Origin: Microbacterium kunmingense
Lineage (GTDB): Bacteria; Actinomycetota; Actinomycetes; Actinomycetales; Microbacteriaceae
DNA: 64,000 nt
Assembly: GCF_023155745.1 (NCBI RefSeq)
Contig: NZ_JAKNUS010000004.1
Location: 242,887-306,886, forward strand
Direction: 5' to 3'
Position numbers and translations under genes: made by a program
In this document: piece by piece, positions 8,671 through 16,266 of the stretch
How positions within the stretch are numbered: the first letter of the stretch is position 1
Layout of the letters: every line of letters begins with the position of its first letter
Notes under the pieces: model-generated
What the model was told of the DNA's origin: nothing
What the model saw: only the letters and a program-made list of their open reading frames with translations
Databases searched by the model: none

Positions 8671-10314
8671 ATGGCCGGTCCGAATCTCGACCCTGTCCAA
8701 TCACCCACCCTCACCGACTCCCAGTGGGAGCGCCTCACCTCCGCCGCCGAGCCGCGCGATGTGGCCGTCGGGGACTACGTCTTCCGCTCGGGCGAACGCG
8801 ACTATCCCATGGTCCTGGTCGCCACCGGCGAGGTCGAGATCGTTCGCGACGCCCTCGCCTGGGCCGACGAGGAGATCCTCGCCACCGTCGGCCCCGGCGC
8901 CATCGTCGGCGAGCTCGGCCTGCTCAACGGTCAGGCGGCGTTCCTCTCCGCGCGTGTGTCGGAGGCGGGGCGCATGCACTTCCTCCCCCGTTCGGAACTC
9001 CGACGGATCATGAACGAGGACGACGAGCTGTGCGACATCATCCTCCACGCGCTCTGGGCCCGTCGGGAGAGCCTTCGCCGTGGCTCGGCCGCGTGGACGC
9101 TGAAGTTCCTCGGACGGGAGGGTTCGAGCGAGTTCCTGGCGCTCCGCCGCTTCGCCGAACGCATCGACCTGATCCACGCCGCTCATGCGGTCACCGATCA
9201 CGAGGTCCTGAAGGCGGAGACGTCGGGGAAGACCCTGCAGTTCACCGCGGACGACCTCCCCGTCGCCTTCATCCAGGGTGAGCCCATCGTGCGGGCGACG
9301 CCGGGAATGGTCGCCGATCGCCTGGGGCTCAGCTACCAGGGCCAGGCGGATGAAGTGGTCGATCTCGTTGTCGTCGGCGGCGGCCCCGCGGGACTCGCGG
9401 CGGCGATCTACGGCGCCTCGGAGGGCCTCGAGACCGTCCTGCTCGACGCCGTCGCCCCCGGCGGCCAAGCGGCGGCGACGTCGCGCATCGAGAACTTCCT
9501 GGGCTTCCCGTTCGGCGTGAGCGGTGGCGACCTCATCGGTCAGGCGACCCTCCAGGCGCTGAAGTTCGGTGTGCGCGTCTACGCCCCCTGCGAGGCGGTC
9601 GCCCTCGAGCCGCACGGCGACGATCTCGACGTGACCCTCGCCGACGGAAGGCGCATCCGCACCCGCAGCACGATCGTGACATCCGGTGCCAGCTACCGCC
9701 GTCTGCAGCTGGACCGCTGGGAGGATTTCGAACGCTCCGGCATCTACTACGCCGCGACCCCGCTCGAGCTCCGGCAGGTCGCCGAGTCGCCCGTGGTCGT
9801 CGTCGGCGGCGCCAACTCCGCCGGGCAGGCTGCGCTCTATCTGTCGTCGAACGGATGCCCCGTGCACCTCGTCGTGCGCGGCGACGACCTCTCCACACGC
9901 ATGTCGAGCTACCTCGTCGATCGGTTGACCGACGATCCCCGCGTGCAGATCCACACCCGCTCCCACATCACGGGCCTCGACGGCGATCGCGGTCTTCGCA
10001 AGGTCGCCATCGACAGTGTGGGCGAGGTCGACGCCCGGGGCCTGTTCTGCTTCATCGGCGCCGACCCCGCGACATCCTGGCTCCCCGACCTCGATCGCGA
10101 CCACGACGGCTTCGTCCGGACGGGCACCGACATCACCGTGCAGTCGCTCACGCGGTGGCAGGCGATGGGGCGCGAACCCCTGCCCTTCGAGACCTCGCTC
10201 CCGCGCATCTTCGCCGCCGGCGATGTGCGACGCGGGTCGATGAAGCGAGTGGCGGCGGCCGTCGGCGAGGGATCCAGCGCCGTCGCATCGGTGCATCGGG
10301 CCCTGGCCGGTTGA
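8671..10314 (+). CDS. cNMP-binding-domain/thioredoxin-reductase-like flavoprotein without CxxC
   Basis: The N-terminal 140 residues resemble a cyclic-nucleotide-binding domain (GELGLLNGQAAFLSARV). The rest is a thioredoxin-reductase-like fold with an FAD-binding VVGGGPAGLAAAIY (near 235) and an NAD(P)-binding VVVGGANSAGQAALYLS (near 378). Where thioredoxin reductases carry the redox pair CATC, this protein reads IYYAATPLE, so the disulfide-relay cysteines are absent and it is unlikely to reduce thioredoxin by the standard mechanism. ATG at 8671 lies 10 bases after the nhaA fusion stop. The UBP zinc-finger gene follows 28 bp downstream. The trio looks like one operon with a redox or electron-transfer role; the ligand of the cNMP domain is unknown. 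Confidence 0.85.
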   Translation: MAGPNLDPVQSPTLTDSQWERLTSAAEPRDVAVGDYVFRSGERDYPMVLVATGEVEIVRDALAWADEEILATVGPGAIVGELGLLNGQAAFLSARVSEAGRMHFLPRSELRRIMNEDDELCDIILHALWARRESLRRGSAAWTLKFLGREGSSEFLALRRFAERIDLIHAAHAVTDHEVLKAETSGKTLQFTADDLPVAFIQGEPIVRATPGMVADRLGLSYQGQADEVVDLVVVGGGPAGLAAAIYGASEGLETVLLDAVAPGGQAAATSRIENFLGFPFGVSGGDLIGQATLQALKFGVRVYAPCEAVALEPHGDDLDVTLADGRRIRTRSTIVTSGASYRRLQLDRWEDFERSGIYYAATPLELRQVAESPVVVVGGANSAGQAALYLSSNGCPVHLVVRGDDLSTRMSSYLVDRLTDDPRVQIHTRSHITGLDGDRGLRKVAIDSVGEVDARGLFCFIGADPATSWLPDLDRDHDGFVRTGTDITVQSLTRWQAMGREPLPFETSLPRIFAAGDVRRGSMKRVAAAVGEGSSAVASVHRALAG

Positions 10315-10342
10315 GAGACCTACGGAACGAAGAGGAGACCGC

Positions 10343-10693
10343 ATGAGCGACCTGACGATCGATCCGCAGGCGGTGCCGAGCGGCGACGGGTGCGCGGAGT
10401 GCCTTGCCGACGGCGGCTGGTGGGTGCACCTGCGGCGATGCGCCGCCTGCGGTCACATCGGATGCTGCGACGACTCCCTCGGCCGGCACGCGACGGCGCA
10501 CTTCCGCGAGACGGGGCACCGCGTCATCCAGAGCTTCGAGCCCGGAGAAGACTGGTTCTGGGACTACGTCGACGAGACGATGATCGACGGCCCCGCGCTT
10601 GCGCCGCCCATGAGCCATCCCGACGATCAGCCCGCTCCGGGACCCCGGGGGCGGGTTCCGCTGAACTGGCGGCAGATCCTGCAGGGGCGGTGA
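10343..10693 (+). CDS. UBP-type zinc-finger protein
   Basis: This 116-residue soluble protein is mostly a UBP-type zinc finger, with metal ligands visible in CAECL, RRCAACGHIGCC, GRHATAHF and the TGHR histidine, followed by a short tail ending WRQILQGR. In eukaryotes this fold binds ubiquitin C-termini. Its bacterial role is not known, but such proteins often sit beside thioredoxin-reductase-like flavoproteins in actinobacteria. The start has AAGAGGAG upstream. It ends the nhaA-flavoprotein cluster, and its zinc cysteines could be redox-sensitive (inference). Confidence 0.85.
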   Translation: MSDLTIDPQAVPSGDGCAECLADGGWWVHLRRCAACGHIGCCDDSLGRHATAHFRETGHRVIQSFEPGEDWFWDYVDETMIDGPALAPPMSHPDDQPAPGPRGRVPLNWRQILQGR

Positions 10694-10877
10694 GCCCCGT
10701 CGATCACGGCGCGGCCCCCTCGCCAGGCGGGCACCCGCCAGCCGCGCGTCCCTCTTTGACGTCGCACTCCTTCCCCCGAGAAGGCTCGCACTGAGTATGT
10801 TCGAACTCGAAGCGATGCCCTCCTGAGGCGGTCGGGTTCGACGATCGAATGGGGCGCTTCAAGGACGGAGATCAAAG

Positions 10878-11996
10878 ATGAGAATCACAGCTGCTGTCGC
10901 TGACCATATCCGCGGCGACATACGGCTCGAGGAGCTCGAGCTCGAAGAGCCGGGCCCGGGAGAGGTTCGGGTGCGGCTCGTCGCGACCGGCGTATGTCAC
11001 ACCGACACGATCACTCGGGACGGTGATCTTCCTCTCCCACTCCCTGGGGTGCTCGGGCACGAGGGCGCTGGGGTCGTCGATGCGGTGGGTGAAGGCGTCG
11101 CCGATCTCCAGATCGGAGACCACGTCGTGATGGGATGGCCCTCGTGCGGTTCGTGCCGCAACTGCCTCCGCGGCGAGCCGAGGTACTGCGATCTGCTGGG
11201 TCCGGCGGTCGCTTCGGGAGCGCGGTTCACAGGCCCACTCGCCGGCTCGAGTGCCTACCGCCGCCTCGACGGATCTCCCGTTTCGGGCCACTTCTTCGGG
11301 CAGTCGTCGTTCGCCACGTACTCGATCGCCCTGGCGTCGTCGCTCGTGCGCGTCGACCCCGGCGTGCCGCTCGAGTTGCTCGGCCCGCTCGCCTGCGGAA
11401 TCGCAACCGGAGCGGGAGCAGTGTTGAACACGGCACGTCCGGATGTCGGCGAGTCGATCGTCGTCTTCGGAGCAGGTGCGGTCGGTCTGGCCGCGATCAT
11501 GGCTGCCCGCAACTCACCGGCGACGACCATCGTCGCGGTGGATCTGCACGAGTCGCGTCTGGAACTCGCGCGACATTACGGCGCGACCCACACCGTCTCC
11601 GGTCGCGAGGAAGACGTCCAGAGCGCGATCATCTCGGCGTGCGGTGGGACGCCGGACTATGTGATCGAGTGCACGGGCGTCATCGGTGTCGTGGAACAGG
11701 CCGTGTCGCTCATCGGAATGCTCGGCACATGCATCCTGGTCGGCGGCGCGCCCGCGGGTTCGTCCTTTTCCGTCGAGCACCAGCCTGCGCTGTGGGGCAA
11801 GCGTATCGTCGGCACCCTCGGCGGCAGCGGCGACAGCAGGCGACTGATCCCTGCGCTCATTTCTCTCTACCAGCAGGGTCGGTTCCCTTTCGATGAGCTC
11901 GTCCGCTACTACGAGCTTTCCGAGATCGAAACGGCCATCGCAGACAGCCTGTCCGGCGAAGTGGTCAAGCCGGTGGTGAAGATCTCTTCGCCGTAG
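10878..11996 (+). CDS. Zinc-dependent NAD(P)-alcohol dehydrogenase
   Basis: This is a 372-residue medium-chain alcohol dehydrogenase similar to aryl-alcohol dehydrogenases. Visible features are the catalytic-zinc CHTDT segment, the GHEGAGVVDAVGEGV motif, the structural-zinc cluster CGSCRNCLRGEPRYC and a Rossmann VVFGAGAVGLAAI. ATG at 10878 has GGAG nine bases upstream. It probably oxidises an aromatic or aliphatic alcohol to the aldehyde in the cytoplasm. It stands alone between the UBP zinc-finger gene and a convergent nuclease-like gene, so context does not identify the substrate. Confidence 0.88.
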   Translation: MRITAAVADHIRGDIRLEELELEEPGPGEVRVRLVATGVCHTDTITRDGDLPLPLPGVLGHEGAGVVDAVGEGVADLQIGDHVVMGWPSCGSCRNCLRGEPRYCDLLGPAVASGARFTGPLAGSSAYRRLDGSPVSGHFFGQSSFATYSIALASSLVRVDPGVPLELLGPLACGIATGAGAVLNTARPDVGESIVVFGAGAVGLAAIMAARNSPATTIVAVDLHESRLELARHYGATHTVSGREEDVQSAIISACGGTPDYVIECTGVIGVVEQAVSLIGMLGTCILVGGAPAGSSFSVEHQPALWGKRIVGTLGGSGDSRRLIPALISLYQQGRFPFDELVRYYELSEIETAIADSLSGEVVKPVVKISSP

Positions 11997-12059
11997 ACGT
12001 GGTGGGCGGGGCAGGCTCGTCCGAGTGGCGACGGGATATGCGCAAAGGGAAGACGCCCC

Positions 12060-12935
12060 TCACGTCGCATAGGCATCGATGAGAAGGGAGCCCCGGATGC
12101 CGCGGAACGCGTCGAGCAGCAGCCCGACCGTCCGCGGCCCGATCGTGGTGATGCGGAGATCGTGCGGACCGAGCATCTCGAGCTTCCCCGTCCGCAGGCG
12201 CACGACCTCCCATCCGGCCTCGCGCAGCAGGCGGTCTTTCCGGCGGTCGGCCTCTTCGCGGGCGCCGACGTGCTCGAGTCCGAACCGGCCGATCGTGTCG
12301 TACTCGACCGCGATGCGCAGCTCGGGGAGGACCAGGTCGGGCCAGACCTCCCGGTGCTCGAAGAACGGGCGGGAGACACGGACCGCGGTGTGACCCCGGG
12401 TCACCGCGAGAGCGCCGAAGACCCGTTCGTGCAGGAGCGCTTCGGCTGCCGAGGCCGGTTTCGGCGCGCACACACTCGTGAAGGAGGCACCGGACGGCAC
12501 GTCGGGGGTCTTCTGGCAGAGCCGCCGGGCTGGACTGGTGCGACGCGGCGACGGCGGGGGCGGTGTCGCCTCTTGTGCGGGAAACTTCTCCTCCGGCGCG
12601 GGAAGCGCGAGCGCCGGGAATGCACCGCGACCCGTCGCCCCGGCGAGGCATTCGGGGCACCATGACGACTTCCGACGCACCCGACCGGGCCGACTTCGCT
12701 GCTCGGTCGGAGTCGCGGCGAAGAGGTGTCCGGCGTCGCACTGCCACCGCAGCAGCACGTCCGCCGCGGGCGGGATCTGCGACAGCGCGATCCCGCCGTT
12801 GAGGTCGGGGTGGTACTGCCGCGCGACGACGGGGTAGGCGGCCCATGCCTCGCGGTACGTGCCGACGGCGTAGGGCACCTCTGCGCCGCGGGAGAACTGA
12901 CGCCTCGCCCACCACAGCTCCACCCTTTCGGCCAT
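12060..12935 (-). CDS. Zinc-ribbon protein with a Vsr/DUF559-like endonuclease-fold C-terminus
   Basis: I do not recognise a named family for the whole protein. An N-terminal half with a treble-clef/zinc-ribbon pattern (WQCDAGHLF then WCPECLAG) is followed by a proline-rich linker. The C-terminal part (about 170-290) looks like a restriction-endonuclease-like fold: WPDLVLPELRIAVEYD, then EEADRRKDRLLREAGWEVVRL, close to the Vsr/DUF559 pattern D-x(n)-E-Y-D. It could nick or cleave DNA, or be a repair relative; this is inference. ATG at 12935 is chosen; a GTG at 12965 is also in frame. It is divergent from a GIY-YIG-like gene 130 bp away. Confidence 0.6.
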   Translation of the reverse strand: MAERVELWWARRQFSRGAEVPYAVGTYREAWAAYPVVARQYHPDLNGGIALSQIPPAADVLLRWQCDAGHLFAATPTEQRSRPGRVRRKSSWCPECLAGATGRGAFPALALPAPEEKFPAQEATPPPPSPRRTSPARRLCQKTPDVPSGASFTSVCAPKPASAAEALLHERVFGALAVTRGHTAVRVSRPFFEHREVWPDLVLPELRIAVEYDTIGRFGLEHVGAREEADRRKDRLLREAGWEVVRLRTGKLEMLGPHDLRITTIGPRTVGLLLDAFRGIRGSLLIDAYAT

Positions 12936-13052
12936 GAGCGTGACGCTAGCCCGGGCCTCCGACACGGCCGGCTGTCACGCCTGTTTCGGTGTCTAGGGTC
13001 GTGTCTGGGCGGGTGCCTGCGGTGATGTGGGAGGGCGTGTCGGAGACCCGCC

Positions 13053-13058
13053 GTACCC
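13053..13058 (+). promoter_or_regulatory. Predicted -10 box of a leaderless transcript
   Basis: TACCCT ends seven bases before the GTG at 13066. No ribosome-binding site is seen upstream of that GTG, which fits leaderless initiation. Confidence 0.4.
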
Positions 13059-13065
13059 TGGCGCC

Positions 13066-13497
13066 GTGGGGATCAGACGCGTCATGCCGGGGCCGTGCGT
13101 CCTGTGCGGCGAGCACCACGGTGTCCGCCGCGACCGCGCCTGGTACTGCGCCGCCTGCGAGTGGCGGGTGGGCGACGCGCCCGATCCCGATCTCCCCGCG
13201 CCGCGGGTCGACATCGTCTACTACCTCGGGTACGCCGATCGGGTGAAGATCGGCACGACCCGCGAGCCCCGCGCGCGTCTCCGCGCGATCAGGCATGACG
13301 AACTCCTCGCCTTCGAGCCCGGCGATCGGCGCATCGAACGCGCGCGGCACGAACTGTTCGCGCACCTGCGCGAGGGCGGCGAATGGTTCACCTCGGGGCC
13401 CGAACTGCTCGCGCACATCCGCGCGCTGCCCGGCAGCGCCGACCCCTGGCGCTCCTACGCCCAGTGGGTCAGTCGCGCGCACCGCGATCGTGCATGA
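13066..13497 (+). CDS. Zinc-finger plus GIY-YIG-like (T5orf172/MUG113-type) nuclease-fold protein
   Basis: The N-terminus carries two CxxC pairs (CVLCGEHH and CAACEW), probably binding zinc. It is followed by a GIY-YIG-like domain: VYYLGYADRVKIGTT, then REPRARLRAI, an arginine-rich helix with ERARHELFAHL, and EWFTSGPELLAHI. This matches the compact T5orf172/MUG113 branch of GIY-YIG nucleases, often found near phage or repair genes. GTG at 13066 follows a leaderless-type -10 box; ATG at 13084 is an alternative. Its divergent neighbour also looks like a zinc-plus-nuclease protein, so the two may work on DNA together (inference). Confidence 0.65.
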   Translation: MGIRRVMPGPCVLCGEHHGVRRDRAWYCAACEWRVGDAPDPDLPAPRVDIVYYLGYADRVKIGTTREPRARLRAIRHDELLAFEPGDRRIERARHELFAHLREGGEWFTSGPELLAHIRALPGSADPWRSYAQWVSRAHRDRA

Positions 13498-13506
13498 GCA
13501 GCGGGA

Positions 13507-14499
13507 TCAGCCCGCGGCCTCCCATACGTCACGGGCTTTCAGCGTCCGCACCGTGGTGACGGGGCGGGTGGCCAGCACGACCTTGCCGCGGGCGTGGAGC
13601 TTGCCGAGGTCGGCGTACGCCTCGGCGACGTCGGCCAGAGAGTAGAGCCCCGACACGAGCAGCGTGAACGCGCGCTTCTCGGCGAGCTGCGCCACCCTCT
13701 CCAGGAGCGATGTGGCCTGCGCGACCGACTCGGGGTCGTCCCGCAGCAACCGCACCTCGGCATCCCGTCGGTCTTCGCTGGACCGGTAGCGCGACGCCGG
13801 CACCTCCAGATCCTCGGCGAGGGCCCGGCCGTCCTGCCCGAAGTTGTCGATCATGGCGGTGACCGGCTTCCCCGCCGCCTTCCGGATGCGGTCGGCGATG
13901 CCCGGGCCGTAGAGCACCGGCTTGATGCCGAGCTGGCGCAGGTAGTCGAAGTTGCGGTCACCGCACGTGCCGATGACCGTCGCGCCGCGGAAGCGGGCGA
14001 TCTGCGCCTCGATGCTCCCGACGCCGCCCGCCGCGGCCGACACCACGACGGTGTCCCCCTCGCCGACGCGCACCTGATCGAGGATATCCAATGCCGTCGC
14101 GCCCGCGAGGAACAGCCCACCGGCGGCCTCCCATGACACGGTGCGCGGCTTCTTCACCAGCATCGTCGTGGGCACCGTGATCGCCGAGGCGTGGGCTCCT
14201 GCGCGCACGTGCCCGACGACATCCATCCCCCGCGTGAAGCCATGGACGTCCTCGCCGACGGCCACGATCGTGCCGGCGAAGTCGCTTCCCGAACGCCGCG
14301 GGAAGGGGTCGTCGGCGAAAGCATCCTCACGTCCGCTGCGGATGAAGCCGTCGATGTGACTGATCCCCGCGGTGATGATCTCCACGGTGACCTCGCCGCG
14401 GCCGGGCGGTCGGAGCTCGGTGGTGCGCACCTGCAGCACGTCGGTGTCACCGGTGCGGTCGTACTCGACGACCGTGGCCTCCGTCAGCTTCTTCGCCAT
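13507..14499 (-). CDS. NADP-dependent zinc-free medium-chain oxidoreductase (quinone oxidoreductase-like)
   Basis: This 330-residue protein is a zinc-independent medium-chain dehydrogenase/reductase. It has the GSDFAGTIVAVGEDV core, the cofactor loop VVVSAAAGGVGSIEAQIARFRGA and no structural-zinc cysteine cluster. It probably reduces quinones or enals with NADPH in the cytoplasm. ATG at 14499 is preceded by GGAAGGGGATC, a strong ribosome-binding site. It stands alone, convergent with the GIY-YIG-like gene (stops 10 bp apart). Confidence 0.85.
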   Translation of the reverse strand: MAKKLTEATVVEYDRTGDTDVLQVRTTELRPPGRGEVTVEIITAGISHIDGFIRSGREDAFADDPFPRRSGSDFAGTIVAVGEDVHGFTRGMDVVGHVRAGAHASAITVPTTMLVKKPRTVSWEAAGGLFLAGATALDILDQVRVGEGDTVVVSAAAGGVGSIEAQIARFRGATVIGTCGDRNFDYLRQLGIKPVLYGPGIADRIRKAAGKPVTAMIDNFGQDGRALAEDLEVPASRYRSSEDRRDAEVRLLRDDPESVAQATSLLERVAQLAEKRAFTLLVSGLYSLADVAEAYADLGKLHARGKVVLATRPVTTVRTLKARDVWEAAG

Positions 14500-14619
14500 T
14501 GCGATCCCCTTCCACCGCCGCCGAACCGGGGCGGCCCGGCGGACACCATCGACCCCGTCACAGAGTTGTTCGGCCCCCGGGGGTCGAACGGATGCATCGA
14601 ACCCGCGATCCGTCGGAGT

Positions 14620-14955
14620 TCATGCCAGAGCGTCGTCGGCCTCGACCGGCCGGTCGGCGGTGAGGAAGCGGATGAACACCGCGATCCAGCCGAAGATGAG
14701 GGCGAACACCAGGGCGAGGAACATCGCCGCGAGCCCCATCGCGCAGAGATTGTGGACGAGCAGGCTCAGCGAGACCGGCACCGCACCGACGCCCGCGAGC
14801 ATGATGCCCATCACCACGAAGAGCGTGGGCACGGCCCGCCATCGCGCCCCGGCGTCCAGGCCTCCGGCCCCGGCGACCGCGGCGAGGTCGTGGGCGATAT
14901 AGACGGAGAATGCGGTGACGAGGAGGCCCCCGACGATGAGCGTGCCGTTGAACAC
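14620..14955 (-). CDS. DUF998-like membrane protein, probably lacking its 5' end
   Basis: The 111 visible residues hold three or four hydrophobic helices (FNGTLIVGGLLVTAFSVYIA, TLFVVMGIMLAGVGAV, and a long one after HNLCAMGL), which fit the DUF998 family. The listed start is a GTG, but in-frame codons upstream still read like family sequence (DLDVHFSHLGTFWDLSS) back to a stop near 15107 with no ATG, GTG or TTG. A GTG that overlaps the marR stop at 15119 lies in another frame. The gene is therefore either 5'-truncated or frameshifted near its start. Function unknown. Confidence 0.5.
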   Translation of the reverse strand: MFNGTLIVGGLLVTAFSVYIAHDLAAVAGAGGLDAGARWRAVPTLFVVMGIMLAGVGAVPVSLSLLVHNLCAMGLAAMFLALVFALIFGWIAVFIRFLTADRPVEADDALA

Positions 14956-15115
14956 GACGCTGGAGAGGTCCCAGAAGGTGCCCAGGTGGCTGAAGTGGAC
15001 ATCGAGATCCGGCGTGAGACCCGTGCCGAGGCGATCACGTTCGACACCGGCCGCCAGGAGCGGCTGTGGTCGTGGCTCGAGGCGGCGATGCAGGCATCGT
15101 CAGCCGGCAAGCGCG

Positions 15116-15583
15116 TCACCGCTCGCGCGGCCGAGTGACGCCGGCGCCGACGTCGTCGCCGACGCGCGAGAGCAGCGCGCCGAGCTGCACGATGTCCGCG
15201 TCGGAGAGGCCGCCGAAGTGCCGGCGCATCTCGGCGATGACCCCGCCCTCGAAGACATCGACCTCCGCACGCGCGATCGATGAAAGTCGGATGACGCGGG
15301 AGCGCGCGTCATGGGGATGCGGCGCCTGCTCGACGAGACCGGCCTCGCGAAGCCTGTCGACCAGCTGCGTGACGGCGCCGGCGGTGATGCCGAGCCGCTG
15401 CGCGATGAGCCCCGGGGTGACCGGCTCAGCCGCGTGCGAGAGGAGGAAGAGCGCCTCGAGCTGCGAGCTGGTGAGCATCAGCGCGGCGAACGGCCGCCGC
15501 CGGGCGTCACCCAGCAATCGTCGCGCCGCCACGATCCCCTCGAGCACCCTGCTGATGGCCGCGTCGCGGTCATCCGTCCTCAT
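15116..15583 (-). CDS. MarR-family transcriptional regulator
   Basis: This 155-residue winged-helix regulator has the recognition region GLIAQRLGITAGAVTQLVDRL followed by the wing HPHDARSRVIRL. Its ATG overlaps the stop of the upstream NAD(P)-binding protein by four bases (ATGA), so the two are co-translated. It probably represses its own operon through the CTTTAG-CGA-CTAAAG palindrome at 16223-16237. MarR/flavin-reductase-like pairs usually respond to phenolic compounds or oxidants; the signal here is unknown. Confidence 0.88.
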   Translation of the reverse strand: MRTDDRDAAISRVLEGIVAARRLLGDARRRPFAALMLTSSQLEALFLLSHAAEPVTPGLIAQRLGITAGAVTQLVDRLREAGLVEQAPHPHDARSRVIRLSSIARAEVDVFEGGVIAEMRRHFGGLSDADIVQLGALLSRVGDDVGAGVTRPRER

Positions 15584-16215
15584 GCGCTCACGAACGGCAT
15601 CGTCCCGACGAACGTGCGGTCATCGACCTGCGTGAGGATGAAGTCGGCGAGGTCGTCGCGGCTGATCTGCGTGCTGGCGTTCACGCCGACCCATCCGACG
15701 CGGTAGCTGCCGACGCCGGGCCTCTCGGTCAGGCGCGGACCGCGCACGACGGTCCAGTCGAGTCCCGATGCCTGCAGGACCTTGAGATGCCCCTCCGCGT
15801 CGGCGAGCACGGGACCCGAGAGCGTCTTCAGGAGGAATCGGATGACCCGGTCCGCCGTCTTCGGGCGATCGTGCTCGTCGTCGCGGAGCCCGCCGCCCGA
15901 GAGGGTGACGATGCGGCGGACGCCGGCCTCGCGCATCGCGTCGACGATCACGCGGGTGCCGTCGGTCTGGAGGGTGGGCGGCGAGCCTTTGACCTGTCCG
16001 AACAGGCTCAGGACGACGTCGGCTCCACGCACGGTCTCGGCAACGGAGGCGGGGTCGCGGACGTCGCCGGGGACGACGGTCAGGCGCGGGGAGGTCGTGA
16101 GGAGGGCATGAGGGTCTCGAACGAGGGCGCGGACGGTGTGACCGGCGGCGAGCGCTCGGTCGAGCACGCGGCGACCGGTCTTGCCCGTTGCACCGAAGAG
16201 GGCGATGGTGGTCAT
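15580..16215 (-). CDS. NAD(P)-binding atypical SDR (YwnB/flavin-reductase-like)
   Basis: This 211-residue atypical short-chain dehydrogenase carries the N-terminal Rossmann motif ALFGATGKTGRRVLDRAL, then GDVRDPASVAETVRGADVVLS and the RRIVTLSGGG segment. It belongs to the NmrA/YwnB-like group that includes biliverdin or flavin reductase-like proteins and redox sensors. It is the first gene of a two-gene operon with marR. The promoter region overlaps a perfect 6-3-6 palindrome, presumably the MarR site. The substrate cannot be told from sequence. Confidence 0.85.
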   Translation of the reverse strand: MTTIALFGATGKTGRRVLDRALAAGHTVRALVRDPHALLTTSPRLTVVPGDVRDPASVAETVRGADVVLSLFGQVKGSPPTLQTDGTRVIVDAMREAGVRRIVTLSGGGLRDDEHDRPKTADRVIRFLLKTLSGPVLADAEGHLKVLQASGLDWTVVRGPRLTERPGVGSYRVGWVGVNASTQISRDDLADFILTQVDDRTFVGTMPFVSA

Positions 16216-16222
16216 GCTTTTA

Positions 16223-16237
16223 CTTTAGCGACTAAAG
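16223..16237. promoter_or_regulatory. MarR-type operator palindrome
   Basis: CTTTAG-CGA-CTAAAG is a perfect 6-3-6 inverted repeat, 8 bp upstream of the SDR start and 30 bp upstream of the divergent ROK kinase start. It fits the TTTAGT-N-CTAAA style of MarR sites and could control both directions. Confidence 0.6.
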
Positions 16238-16266
16238 CATATGCCCAGGGCGATAGCGTTTCTCGG

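Noticed and set aside
8671..10314. Standard thioredoxin reductase
   Set aside because: The CATC active-site cysteines are absent and an extra cNMP-binding domain is present.
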